A program made the translations under genes and the position numbers. Positions 1-10,864 of a stretch of 64,000 bases of DNA are shown here, one piece after another. The stretch's first letter is position 1. Every line of letters begins with the position of its first letter. A model generated the notes under the pieces. The model did not search any database. It saw nothing but the letters and a program-made list of their open reading frames with translations, and was not told the DNA's origin. The stretch comes from Prosapia bicincta (lineage: Eukaryota > Arthropoda > Insecta > Hemiptera > Cercopidae): positions 107,835,070 to 107,899,069 of the forward strand of contig JBAIZL010000003.1 in NCBI GenBank assembly GCA_036971475.1, read 5' to 3'.

Positions 1-359
1 ATAGTAATTTCCTCTATATATTAAATTTAAATCAATATATTTACATCAGAACTTAAATAAAACGCTTTTGTGCTTACGATAAAGTATTCATAATGGAATA
101 TAACGTTCATAAAAACTTAAACAGAAAATTAATTTAATCTGATACTGGTAAAATCATTACATGCACAAGACGTAGTTGATATTAATTTTAAAAACCTTTT
201 CCACCAAAAATATGTTAATAACGTCTTTGAGCAACTGTGGTGTAACTATTTATTTTAAATAACTAAAACCTCTTAAACATTGTAATGATAATTCCAGTTT
301 GACTACTTACTAATACGTATTTCAACATGTTTCGGTCTGGATATCCAACCTCTAGTATG

Positions 360-680
360 TTCTGTCTGTCAAAGTGTGCGCGCGCTTACCAGTAAGAGAA
401 CCACCTACATTCTCTTGCAAATTAAAATTCAATGCACGCCGTTGCAACGTTCACAGAAAATTAGTTTCCAGCGGCTGATGGATGGTCGGACAGCCTCGCC
501 GCACGGAATTAATGCTGAGGGTTTTTATAACCGCTAAACAATCGACTGTAACACTAGATCGCTCTGGATTTACACAATGGGTTTTCCAATTCGAAGAGAT
601 TGTATAATCAAATCGTTTTATTTTCAAATTAATTACCGCTATATATTTTTCAAATCCTTCTTTTACTTCAATCTTTTTCT
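360..680 (+). other. Conserved non-coding island A1
   Basis: This block aligns with 42,650-42,965 in copy B. Shared stretches include GTGTGCGCGCGCTT, AATGCACGCCGTTGCAACGT and CCTCGCCGCACGGAATTAAT. It is richer in GC and CpG than its surroundings. No reading frame is open in both copies. It could be an enhancer or an unrecognised non-coding exon; the function is unknown. Confidence 0.6.
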
Positions 681-779
681 ATATATATCATATTAAAATT
701 TTCGATTGTTAATAAATACTTTTTGTTCGTCTACTCAAGGTCAAATAAATTTGTTTAAAACTTGTAGCGGGCGACACTT

Positions 780-1030
780 GATGTTATTAGGTTTAAAATA
801 TTAATTTATTTATTGAATTTAATGAATTAATTTTAGTTTTATATGGTGGAAACATTTTTCACAAAAGGGGCAAGGCATTCAATACAGATACTTCGTTCAA
901 CTTTGCCTGAAATACGTGGTAACATATGATTTCATAATACAATTAATTTTATGTAATTGATTATGTGGTAGAACAGCTGTTTTAACGCATAGATTATGTT
1001 ACGTTACCTACTTTAAATGTAATTATTCTA
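780..1030 (+). repeat. Dispersed repeat, inverted relative to 10,440-10,640
   Basis: The reverse complement of 10,440-10,640 matches here: the words CATATGGTRGRAA, CACAAAAGGGGCAAGGC, TAACATATGAT and TTATGTGGTAGAAC occur in the same order and spacing. The two copies are old and diverged. No coding potential was seen, so this is probably a fragment of an uncharacterised transposable element. Confidence 0.6.
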
Positions 1031-1206
1031 TAAAAAGTAACTAAAATAAATTTTGTTTTGTTGACCTGAGTAGGAAATTTCATTAACATTTTTTAAATTT
1101 ATATCACTTGTTTCCTTTAATTTTAAATTTATAAATTAATTACAAAACAAAACGAAGGAATTTGTTGGAAGTAATAATCACTAAAATCTGTTATTTAGCA
1201 TTATTA

Positions 1207-2905
1207 ATGGAACACTGGAGTAGGCTTTATGTGTGGAGCACTGGAGTAGGCTATATATATGGAACACTGATGAAAGCTTTATGTGTGGAACACGTGTAAG
1301 AACTTTATTTATGGAACACTAGAGAACGTTTTATGTGTGGAACACTGGAGTAGGCTTTATGTGTGGAACACTGGTGTAAGCTTTATGTGTGGAACACTGG
1401 AGTAGGCTTTATGTGTGGAACATTGGTGTAAGCTTTATGTGTGGAAAACTAGAGTAGGCGTTATGTGTGGAATACTGGTGTAAGCTTTATGTGTGGAACA
1501 CTCGAATAGGCTTTATATATGGAACACTGGAGTAAGCTTAATGTGTGTAACACTGGTGTAGGCTTTATATGTGGAACATTGGTGTAAGCTTTATGTGTGG
1601 AAAACTAGAGTAGGCGTTATGTGTGGAATACTGGTTTAAGCTTTATGTGTGGAACACTGTAGTAGGCTTTATATATGGAACACTGGAGTAAGCTTAATGT
1701 GTGTAACAGTGGTGTAGGCTTTATGTGTGGAACACTGGTGTAAGCTTTATGTGTGGAACACTGGTGTAGGCTTTATATATGGAACACTGGAGAAAGCTTT
1801 ATGTGTGGAACACTCGTGAGAGCTTTATTTATGGAACACTGGAGAAAGCTTTATGTGTGGAACACTGGAGATAGCTTTATGTGTGGAACACTGGAGAAAG
1901 CTTCATGTGTTGGGCACTGGAGAAAGCTTTATGTGTGGAACACTGGAGTAGGCTTTATGTGCGGAACACTGGTGTAAGCTTTATGTGTAGAACACTGGAG
2001 TAGGCGTTTTGTGTGGAACACTGAAGTAGGCGTTATGTGTGGAACACTGGTGTAAGATTTATGTGTGGAACACTAGTGAGAGCTTTATTTATGGAACACT
2101 AGAGAAAGCTTCATGTGTGGAACACTGGAGAAAGCTTTATGTGTGGAACACTGGAGAAAGTGTTATGAGTGGAACACTTGAGAAAGCTTTATGTGTTGGG
2201 CTCTGGAGAAAGATTTATGTGTGTAACACTGGAGTAGGCTTTATGTGTGGAACATTGGTGTAAGCTTTATGTGTGGAACAATAGAGTAGGCGTTATGTGT
2301 GGTACACTGGTGAAAGCTTTATGTGTGGAACACTGGAGTAGGATTTATATATAGAACACTGGAGTAAGCTTTATGTCTGGAACACAGGTGTAGGCTTTAT
2401 GTGTAGAACACTGGTGTAAACGTTATGTGTGGAACACTGGTGTAGGCTTTATATATGGAAAACTGGAGAAAGCTTTATGTGTGGAACACTAGTTAGAGCT
2501 TTATGTAAGGAACACTGGAGAAAGTTTTATGTGTGGAACACTGGAGAAAGCTTTATGTGTGGAACACTGGAGAAAGCATTATGTGTGGAACACTGGAGAA
2601 AGCTTTATGTGTAGAACACTGGAGAAAGCTTTATGTGTGGAACACTGGAGTTGGCTTTATGTGTGGAACATTGGTGTAAGCTTTATGTGTGGAACACTGG
2701 AGAAAGCTTTATGTGTGGAACACTGGAGAAAGCTTTATGTGTGGAACACTGGAGTTGGCTTTATGTGTGGAACACTGGAGAAAGCTTTATGTGTGGAACA
2801 CTGGAGTTGGCTTTATGTGTGGAACACTGGTGTAAGCTTTATGTGTGGAACACTGGTGAGAGCTTTATGTGTGGAACACTGGTGAGAGCTTTATGTGTGG
2901 AGAAG
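1207..2905 (+). repeat. 26-bp minisatellite array (about 65 units)
   Basis: A 26-bp unit, typically GGAACACTGGAGAAAGCTTT followed by ATGTGT, is repeated head to tail. Variants carry GTGTAAGC or GAGTAGGC instead of GAGAAAGC, and these supply the stop codons in some frames. A six-unit (156-bp) higher-order repeat is visible near 1,410-1,720: the GGAACATTGG variant recurs exactly 156 bases apart (1,417 and 1,573). Because 26 is not a multiple of three, every frame reads the same 78-bp superunit, so short open frames with a repeating 26-residue peptide appear in all three frames. This is a product of the period and is not evidence of a gene. Confidence 0.95.
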
Positions 2906-3201
2906 TGGACAGATGTTTACGCATGTTTAAGGTTTATAATACAATTAGAAAGAGTTATTTCATAGAAATGTCTAGAGGCATAGAGCGCTGACCCTAACCA
3001 CTAAAATGAAGAAATTAAAGTAACATAGCAGTCGACAAGTGATGATTAAAGAAGATTGTAGAGGGCACGATGGGTAGTAAGAGTAATAAACAAAGAGGTA
3101 TTGGCAAAAAAGAAGAACGCCTTTTAATAGCTACTATATACAAGAAGAAGCTACATACATATCATCTTTTAAAGAAGCCAATATATATAATACTATCCAG
3201 G
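2906..3201 (+). repeat. Minisatellite flank, first copy of a tandem duplication
   Basis: The stretch starting AAGTGGACAGATGTTTACGC is repeated at 3,329-3,605 with the same internal order (ATGTCTAGAGGCAT, TGACCCTAACCACTAAAATG, CATAGCAGTCGACAAG, GAAGAACGCCTTTTAATAGC). The array tail and this flank were therefore duplicated together as a unit of about 425 bp. The reading frames are short and not shared by the two copies. Confidence 0.85.
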
Positions 3202-3328
3202 AACACTGGAGAAAGTTTTATGTGTGGAACATTGGAGAAAGATTTATGTGTGGAACACTGGTGAGAGCATTATTTATGGAACACTAAAGAAACTTTATGT
3301 GTGGAACACTGGAGAAAGCTTTATGTGT
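3202..3328 (+). repeat. Small second block of the 26-bp minisatellite
   Basis: About five units of the same 26-bp repeat lie between the two copies of the flank. This is consistent with unequal exchange having copied the end of the main array together with its flanking DNA. Confidence 0.9.
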
Positions 3329-3605
3329 GGAGAAGTGGACAGATGTTTACGCATATATAAGATTTATAATACAAATCGAAAGAGTTATTTCACAGAAATG
3401 TCTAGAGGCATGGATCACTGACCCTAACCACTAAAATGAAGAGATTAACGTAACATAGCAGTCGACAAGAGATGATTATAGAAGATTGTAGAGGGTACGA
3501 TGGGTAGAAAGAGTAACAAACAAAGAGATATTGGCAAACATGAAGAACGCCTTTTAATAGCTATAAAAGAAGCCAATATAATACTATCCACAGGGACTCA
3601 AAGTC
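3329..3605 (+). repeat. Minisatellite flank, second copy
   Basis: Near-repeat of 2,906-3,201. It lacks about 40 bases around the run of ATA/AAG words that the first copy has. The two copies differ at scattered single bases. Confidence 0.85.
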
Positions 3606-5270
3606 CAAAGAAAGATCAAAGTTAATAAAGGAAAAATAGCGATGGGGATTTCCAATCTTTGATAGGAGATAGAAATAGAAGAAGAAGAGCGGCTGACGTA
3701 ACGTGTTTCAGTGAGCAAGACACCATCATCAGTGAATATAACATTGAGCTTATAACAGCTATAATTTGTGTTGTAATACTCATTAGTGATGATGACTTTG
3801 TTATTATAACAAATATGAGAGTGTGTATTTATTAATGTACAATAAATTATTGATTATCAGATTTTATTTAACTGATTAGTAAGTTGAAACTTCTAATAAT
3901 ACAATACCGAAAAGGCTTGTTCTTCCCCAGTACGTTTACTTTGCTGTTATCTTTACAGAATATTAACACAAACACAGTATCAGTTAGAAACATGTGGGTT
4001 AGTAAGAACTGACGCGTGAATTGATAAGTTAGTGAATAATTGATAAATAGTTAATAATAGAAATATTAATAGATGATTACATTTGGGGAAGGTCAATAAA
4101 AAGAACCTATTTGAAAAAGTATTATAAAAACAATTTTATTCTTCATTGTAAACAGTAAAAATTGTAAACGCTTACTAATAATCGTAAACACTCAAACATA
4201 AGGATAAATAAACATCTGCCTTACGTTTTATAAAACAATTGAGACAAAATATAATATCGTTACTATTTCTAACCTGAATTAGAAAATCAGCTGATTGACG
4301 TAACCTTGAAAATTGCAAACCAAGTTACAGGTTTTCCTATTTAAAATGGAAGACACAGTCATAGACTTTTACACGGAACCAAAAAACAAATGTGGTTGCA
4401 TACGAGTTATGTTTGGGATGTAGCTCAAACAACGCTGATTGCGTGGCGATACACTAGCGCAAGTACTGTACGGACTTCCTAACAGGAGCATTTATTTAAC
4501 ATAACCATGATGAATTACAATGCCCATTAGGAGAGAATTTAAAATACAAAACAGGAAGCAGTTAAATAATATAGTCCTTGGAGTCAGGACGGTTTAAAAC
4601 GGTCATACTTATCAATTCATGCGTCAATTCCTGTCCACCCGCACGTTTCTAACTGATAATTTTTGTGTTAATATTCTGTAAAGATAAAAACAATGTAAAA
4701 AATACCGGAAAGGAACTAGTCGTAGCTTTCTCAGTGTTATATTACTTGATGTTTTAACTTAATAATCATTTAAATAATAACTAAAAATCAACATTTTGAG
4801 TGTATATTATTACATGATTTTTTCTTTTACATATTTCAATGACAAAATCATAAACATCATCATCATCTTCATCAATGACAATTACTGGAGAATTTATAAA
4901 TTACAGCTGTTATAAGTTGTAATATACATGAATTTAAATTTCATAGTATAACTCTTATTAATTTTAACTTATTTGTTGAGGTTTTTTATTTTGAAATTTT
5001 ACAGTTATATTCACTGATGATGCTGTATTTTTTAATTGAAACCCGTAAGAGAAAATAAATAACTGAATTTAATTTGATTTTATTTATTATTCAATTATTA
5101 CTGTTGCTAATAAATCAAGTTTAAATTAGGTTTCAAACTATAACATTTATCAAACTCCTACATTAGCAGACTATGTTTGAACGATAGTTGGCGATTTTTA
5201 AAACTGTAATTGATTAAAATAATATAAACACCATTATTAGACAGTAAATTTAAACCAATTTATATATTAA
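3606..5270. other. AT-rich DNA between the minisatellite and the promoter-like island
   Basis: No gene is visible. 4,690-5,270 aligns loosely with 43,555-44,120 of copy B (CTAGTCGTAGCTTTCTCAGTG is shared apart from its last base context). Around 3,720-3,830, 4,835-4,880 and 5,014-5,042 there are degenerate CTGATGATG...GAAAC words belonging to the hammerhead-like family listed elsewhere. Confidence 0.5.
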
Positions 5271-5274
5271 AATC

Positions 5275-5500
5275 TTTCGGGGACAATTAAAAATGCAGTT
5301 AATATGGGAAACTCCAAACCGCTCGAGGGTTGTTTAATAGCACACCTGGTGGCAGCTAACTGCATAACAAGTGTCGGCTTATCCTTTTGCATATAGAGAG
5401 CCCATTAAACACAGTTCGTATTAGACTAATCTGTTATCCGGAAGTATAAATACGAGAGCACGTGGTCGGAAACTAGTCAGCTGTTTAGCTAGCTCTGTAG
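5275..5500 (+). promoter_or_regulatory. Conserved TATA/Initiator promoter-like island A2
   Basis: About 213 bases here match 44,122-44,350 with roughly 12 mismatches. A TATA box TATAAATA lies at 5,445-5,452, and an arthropod-like Initiator (GTCAGCTG; A at 5,479) lies about 33 bases downstream, the spacing expected of an RNA polymerase II core promoter. Upstream are an E-box CACCTG, the near-palindrome GCAGCTAACTGC, a POU-like TTTTGCATAT and TTAA-type homeodomain words, all conserved in the second copy. No conserved reading frame follows within about 1 kb. The transcript could be non-coding, or a 5' exon whose coding exons lie outside or are unrecognised. The promoter role is inferred from motif spacing and conservation only. 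Confidence 0.6.
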
Positions 5501-6630
5501 ATTCTTTACAGTACTGTAGGCTTTGTTAATGCTTTCTACTTCTACTCTAAAATAATTCCGTTATACAAATAAATGTATAAAATAAAGTAAATATTTTTTA
5601 TCTATCATGTATCTAACACACGGGTCTATTGTGAGTTGATAGAATCTCCTCTGAGAAATGGATGACGGATGTACTTTGTGAGTCACCTTCCACGCCACCT
5701 TGATACGTCTCAATCTCTTATTCATCTTAATCACTATCCTGCCGGTGTTTCAATGACTTTTGAAAACGTTTTCGTTGTGGTCTTCCAGCTGATCGTCTTT
5801 ATACTTCTAACACATTGTTACTCCACTACCGTCTTCTTTTCGCCTTTGTTACCCTTCTTTTACCCCTCGCATGTCTGACTGGGATTGTTGTTCTGACCTT
5901 GATAGTTTCTTCATCAGTTCTTCTTTGAATATTAGTATACAGTTTATCATGCATCGTAAGAGAATGAGGCCTTCATATTTTGTATCCTCAAATTGACTTC
6001 TTTTTTATTTTTTCATTCCATTCGGTTTCAGAAGCGATTCAACCCTTACTAACTCTGTGTGGCGATACATTTCTATATCCGACGGGATTTCAACATTTTA
6101 TTCTCTGTGCCCTACTTTGAAGGTACTTTTTCACGCCATATGTGGTCATTGCAAATAGTACGATCGGAATATGAAACTAAAGTTGACTAGGTTAGTGTAA
6201 TCGAATCTGGCAACAATTGTAAGTGTAATTTTATATAAAACACATAGCTTTGACTCACATAAATTAGTTTGATACACATCACATTAAACATTGTATTGCT
6301 TTAGTTTAAGTCTCTATTTATTTTGGAAATAAATAAATCATGCAACTAAATAAAGGCAGTTTATAATTTAAGGAAGTTATAGATGTAAAATCAAACACTT
6401 TTGCAAAATTAATGAAATGGCTGGTACTGTGTTGTCCTTGAATAGTTTTAGAATATTTTGTGTTAACCTTAACATATTAAACCTTGGGTTACGTCATGTC
6501 TTGCTGGATATTTTGACTTAAGCTATTCGACGTGTATGTCATACGCAGTTATCCCAATGCGAAGGTGGGAAAATAATTAAGTTAGATAGGAATAAAGCAG
6601 GTATATCAAATCCTTCGGGTAGAATGATGT
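5501..6630. other. Gene-poor stretch downstream of the promoter-like island
   Basis: The first 60 bases stay similar to copy B, and similarity then fades. A 69-codon open frame at 5,669-5,878 is not preserved in copy B and is not called a gene. Nothing else recognisable. Confidence 0.4.
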
Positions 6631-6637
6631 AGGTAAA

Positions 6638-6790
6638 ATCATGGCGTCACGTGGGCAGGGTTGCACATCTCTATCACACATGGTCGTAAATAAAAGATTA
6701 ATCGTTACAACCCCTTATAAGAAGAGAACAATAAGTACTGGTTGAACTTAGGGTACGACTAAAGAATGTGTTGAATGACAGACCACAGAG
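6638..6790 (+). repeat. Dispersed repeat with GGCGTCACGTGGGCAGGGTTGC core
   Basis: Member of a short repeat family that begins near AAATCATGRCGTCACRTGG and continues with a GTTACAACCCC...TAAGAAGAG part. Related copies lie at 6,915-7,068, 7,080-7,130, 32,600-32,730, 41,395-41,500, 45,450-45,480 and, inverted, at 15,225-15,480. No reading frame is shared. Confidence 0.5.
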
Positions 6791-6914
6791 CAATTCATGC
6801 TTTTACAAAGTTTGCTTCTACAATTTTCAAACACAATTAAGTAGTTATTAACAGACATTAAATAGGACATTAACTAAGGAATGGACATAATAATCTCTGG
6901 CTCCGAGAATAAGG

Positions 6915-7068
6915 AAAAATCAAGATGTCCCATGGACAAGTTTGCATACCTGAATCAGACCCACTCTTCATCAGGGTAGTAAATATGGGTTTACTCATTA
7001 TACCCCTAGTAAGAATAAGAACAAGAGAGACTAAATGAACTCTTAGGCAAGACTAAAGAAAAAGAATA
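6915..7068 (+). repeat. Second adjacent copy of the CRE/E-box-like repeat family
   Basis: AAAATCAAGATGTCCCATGG and ATTATACCCCTAGTAAGAAT correspond in order and spacing to the copy at 6,638. The second half matches the inverted copy near 15,390-15,430 best. Confidence 0.5.
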
Positions 7069-7075
7069 GTATTCT

Positions 7076-8000
7076 GTGGTCTTTCGACTTAGGACAAATA
7101 ATGACGTCACAAGGACAGAGTCTCTTTACGGGGATAAGAGATGTGGCTTCTTACTATCCGGTGACAAGCACTTATCAAATAATAACTGTAATAAATTCGT
7201 AGTTATGGTTACATCATGTCATACATTCAAGAGTTACCTCAAAGACAAAAGACAGACAAGCGGATATAAATAAGGTATATTAAAACACTTTACTCTGTCG
7301 GTTTATGTATTCGTTGTAATAGTTTTACGTAAGTGGGCAGAGATTCCAGAGCGGTAAATAAGCTCAATCATTTAACTATTCCGAAAAGGTTAGGCGTTGC
7401 GTTCAATTAATTGAGAAAAGCAATTTTTTAAAAAACGAATGAACTGAAGTCGTTTCTAATTTAAATTAACCCTCGGGAAAGGGCGTTTGTTACTTGTCAC
7501 TTTCATCCCCTCGCGTCACATCTGGGGCAGGGCAAAGGGCTGTTTTATATTAATAACTTCATTCAACTTGGGATTTGTAACTTCTCTTAATGTGGATGCC
7601 GCTGCAGTGTGTAGAGGGCGCTTTTATGTCTAATCGTGCCTTGCACTATTCGATATTGAGTGAGCTCGGATTTAGTTCGAGGGGGTCCTTTTATTTACCA
7701 AATATTAAAAAGATTTTAATTGGGTATTTTTTTTTAAACTCAATTTAAAATATATCTCCCTTGCAATTAAACGCATCGTTAAATTTTGTTATTTGTCGAT
7801 AGTTGACCAAGTTCTTTAAGGGGTCGACTAGATACTTCAAGTTGTTGTAAGTAAACTTAATGTACGAGAATGTCCATGTTTCTCACTAATATTTTTATAT
7901 TTGTTTAAATATATATAAGGTCTTTGTGTTTAGTGAAATAACTTGAGAATTTAAATTGATTTTATTAATGATTTTACCTACAGTCAGTTTACTGAACGAT
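7076..8000 (+). other. Conserved non-coding island A3
   Basis: Aligns with 45,440-46,400. The core at 7,438-7,690 has only about 10 differences in about 215 bases, including the unbroken words TGTTACTTGTCACTTTCATC, CTCGCGTCACATCTGGGGCA and CTTCTCTTAATGTGGATGCC. The core is not open in the same frame in both copies. It is one of the best-conserved DNA segments in the window outside transposons and satellites, so an enhancer or structured RNA is possible. Function unknown. Confidence 0.65.
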
Positions 8001-8458
8001 TGTCATATTTCCACGTAGAAACACACTGCAACGTGTTCCAACTCAGTTACACAAACAATGGCCGGCAAGCTCGAAAATTGTTCATGTATTGCGGCCATCT
8101 TTTATTGATCAGGTATGTAGCAACGGACGCGAAGAATAAATTTCCAAACCCACAAAGTTACGCCTATATTTACAATGAATATCGGATTCCACGTATACAT
8201 GTTGCACCGAGCTATGAATTATTTACCTTTACGTCTGTGCTATTTACCATATGGAGAGAAAAGGTTGCGAAAATATTTCCCGTGAAACAATGCAAAGTGC
8301 TTGAATTAAGGTATTTCGCCAACAGGTCCCGAGTGGGTTCGGTGAAGAGAACACGGCCTACGCACGTCGACAAATTGAGACAAACTACAAACCACAAAAA
8401 CGAACATTTCAAAATTAAACATAACATAAACTTAATACACTTACCGTCACTTCTGTAA
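8000..8458 (+). CDS. Unassigned 152-codon open frame, doubtful
   Basis: An open frame of 152 codons starts at a TTG; there is no ATG near its beginning. It is the longest open stretch outside mobile elements and is richer in GC than its surroundings from about 8,290 to 8,400. The translation is rich in Lys, Arg, His and Asn in its last third and shows no signal peptide, membrane segment or domain that I recognise. It begins just where the similarity to copy B ends. It could be part of an exon (CAACAG/GTCCCGAG at about 8,322-8,335 resembles splice-site sequence), a decayed element, or chance. Confidence 0.2.
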   Translation: MSYFHVETHCNVFQLSYTNNGRQARKLFMYCGHLLLIRYVATDAKNKFPNPQSYAYIYNEYRIPRIHVAPSYELFTFTSVLFTIWREKVAKIFPVKQCKVLELRYFANRSRVGSVKRTRPTHVDKLRQTTNHKNEHFKIKHNINLIHLPSLL

Positions 8459-10430
8459 GAATAGTTCTACATATTCGAGTACATTTTGTCTGCCTTTGCC
8501 TAACATTACAATAATTTCTTTTGTGACGCTTCGGAAATATTTAAATTGAAAACCAGTTGTAAAAAGCACAAAACAGGTTTTAAATATGAGAAAAATAATT
8601 CAAATTATGTTACACATTTTTTTAACTAGGGCCATGAACTCTAGGAAATGGAAAATACAATGAATAAACTAGCTAAACACGATAAGTCGATAGTAGGTGC
8701 GTACCGTGAATCGATAACTTGAGTCGCCAAAAGAGAACATTAGAAATACGTATTTAATGAAATTATTATTACCCATTTGAAAATAAAATCCAATGGTTAA
8801 AACAAATATTAACATAAAGAACCACACAATTTAAAACCAATGACAAGAAAGAAGTTTTTTATTTTAAGCGAGTTGAATATTTCACGTGAAAGTGGGTAAC
8901 TAATATATTTCTTACTTATAAAATCCAGTAGTTTTCCTGTTAATTAAATTAGTTGATGCGTTAGAATAAAGGCAGTAAAGTTGCAAAGCCGCCTCGTCTG
9001 TAGAGGCAAAGACATGCAAAGAAAGATAGCCTTAACGAAGCGACACAAACATTAATTAGCAGATAGAAGAAGACAAAATACCGCTCTTCCTTCCTGCAGC
9101 GGTTAGACCCTTCCCACACGTGTATGGATTAGTGCTCCTTCGGCTTTAGACTAACAGATGCGGCTTCACATGAAAGCAAACACTCTCATGTTTACTGACA
9201 TTGTTCCCTTCGAAGCACTGTGAGGAAGCTTACAAAAGGTTTATAAATTATCTTAACTAAAATATTTTCCAATATTAAAGCATTTAAAAAGTATACATAT
9301 ATACTAATTCTTTCTAGAATGTTTGTGTTGTTAAAAGTTCGCAACATTAACTAATAAATAATTAGATAGCAGTAACACAAACGATAAACCTTACGCTCTT
9401 GCATCACCGATTGTTAGGATTAGAATCAAAGTGGATTAACACACTACAACTCCTGAAATGTAATGTTACTAATTACCAGATACAGCATATTCTTTTGTTC
9501 TCATTATAAATATTACCATAATAACTAACCCCCAATCACAGTAAAAAAGTTATATTCAGTACGCGTTTCATCGAGAATGTTATTTTCAAGAAAAGCGAGT
9601 ATTCTTTCTAAACCATAACTAGAAGTGTAATAAGAACGAGATTAGAATTGTAAAAACTCGGTTAGCAGTGGGTTTTTGTTAGAATATATTTTAAGGAACT
9701 TGTGATATTGCCCGAATAATTATTTATTATATTTTTAAATTGTATTTTTTTCTTGTAATATTTTTTTTATGGTAGTTTATAAAAACAACTATTACACACA
9801 GTTGAGTAGTCTAGGGGAATGTTTGTTTAAACGTTTGGACTTGCATTTGGCGAAGTATTGTTTATCACGTTGGCTGTGGTGGGAAGTCGCTCAGCTGTTC
9901 TGGCTTATGATAAGTGTCTGTTACTGCCGAACGACATGCAAATCTATGACAATAGCTAGCACCGTGTTTTCACAAGTTCGTGGATCTATAGATTCAGAAT
10001 GCTGGAGTCTCTGATGTATAGATCTCTATCCATCGGCGCTATCCTTACTACTGAGTAACCTTCAGATGGGAGTGCGCCAGTAGCTTAAACACAAAACTTA
10101 TGCGCCATTTATTCAACTCTTTTTAATTACTCGAACAGAGGTGAATTAATCATAAATTTGAAAGTGTATTTTAAATTCAGGTAAAGAAGCTCATATGTTT
10201 TAAAACATTTTAATAGTATTATTGAGACAAATAATCAAAAAAAGCAAATGCTTCTTAGGGATTTCTAGAACCGAAAAACAAACTAAAAAACAAAAAATAC
10301 CAATAAATATCCAATTTACTAAAATTTGAAAGGAAATTATGAACAAGTATTAGAATACAAAATTTTTTAAAAATCAATTCCTACTTGGGTCAGCAGACAA
10401 AAATATTATTTTAGTCACTTTAAATAATTA
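8459..10430. other. Gene-poor AT-rich stretch
   Basis: No supported gene. 8,970-9,230 is moderately GC-rich and non-repetitive (CTTCCTTCCTGCAGCGG). An 81-codon frame at 9,769-10,014 has no recognisable features. Confidence 0.4.
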
Positions 10431-10439
10431 AAATTCTAA

Positions 10440-10640
10440 TAAATACAATAACATAGCCTAAGCCTTCTACCGCAGCTTCTACAGCGGTTCTACCACATAA
10501 CGTATAGCATAATATCATATGTTATCATCTATTTTAATCAAGATACCTATATGGCTAGCCTTGCCCCTTTTGTAAAACGTTTTCCTACCATATGCAACTA
10601 AAATAAATTTTTTAAATTGAAATAAATAAATGAAAAATAT
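10440..10640 (-). repeat. Dispersed repeat, inverted copy of 780-1,030
   Basis: The reverse complement follows the same order of conserved words as the copy at 780-1,030. Immediately downstream is a TA microsatellite-bearing repeat. Confidence 0.6.
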
Positions 10641-10689
10641 GTATTATTATCAAGCATCAATCGCTATTGGGTTAATCAAATATATTTAA

Positions 10690-10753
10690 ACTGAGTGGAT
10701 GAATAAAAAGTATTTTATTACCGAATAAAAATTTAGATACATATATATATACA

Positions 10754-10807
<54 letters not shown>

Positions 10808-10860
10808 CGAGAATGGAAACTAATAGAAGGAATTGAATAAATGACAATTGAATCATACAT
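10690..10860 (+). repeat. Short dispersed repeat with an internal (TA)n run
   Basis: The outer parts GAGTGGATGAATAAAAAGTA and AATAGAAGGAATTGAATAAA match 24,490-24,590, and the second word also matches 30,495-30,525. The middle is a (TA)n tract (about 10,740-10,804) here but short and non-repetitive at 24.5 kb, so the microsatellite expanded inside a pre-existing element. No coding sequence. Confidence 0.5.
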
Positions 10861-10864
10861 CAAC

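Larger units (their letters stand above)
1..8010 (+). repeat. Segmental duplication, copy A
   Basis: Blocks in this stretch recur in the same orientation, mostly in the same order, at about 41,797-46,440. Matching pairs include 105-277 with 41,797-41,945, 360-680 with 42,650-42,965, 4,690-5,560 with 43,555-44,400, and 7,076-8,000 with 45,440-46,400. Some islands are about 94-95% alike while the DNA between them is poorly alignable, as in an old duplication with locally constrained sequence. Copy A has gained a 26-bp minisatellite (1,207-3,328) that copy B lacks. No open reading frame is shared between the copies, so what is conserved is probably regulatory or non-coding. The order of the leftmost blocks (1-70 relative to 105-277) differs between copies, perhaps because of inserted elements. 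The left edge runs off the window. Confidence 0.8.

Noticed and set aside
1207..2905. CRISPR array
   Set aside because: Units are contiguous with no spacers, in an animal-like genome.
1753..2965. Several 60-118-codon frames with repeating MCGTLEKALCVEHW-type peptides
   Set aside because: They follow from the 26-bp minisatellite period; the same peptide appears in every frame.
5669..5878. 69-codon frame downstream of the promoter-like island as its gene
   Set aside because: Not open in the corresponding part of copy B (about 44,470-44,650).
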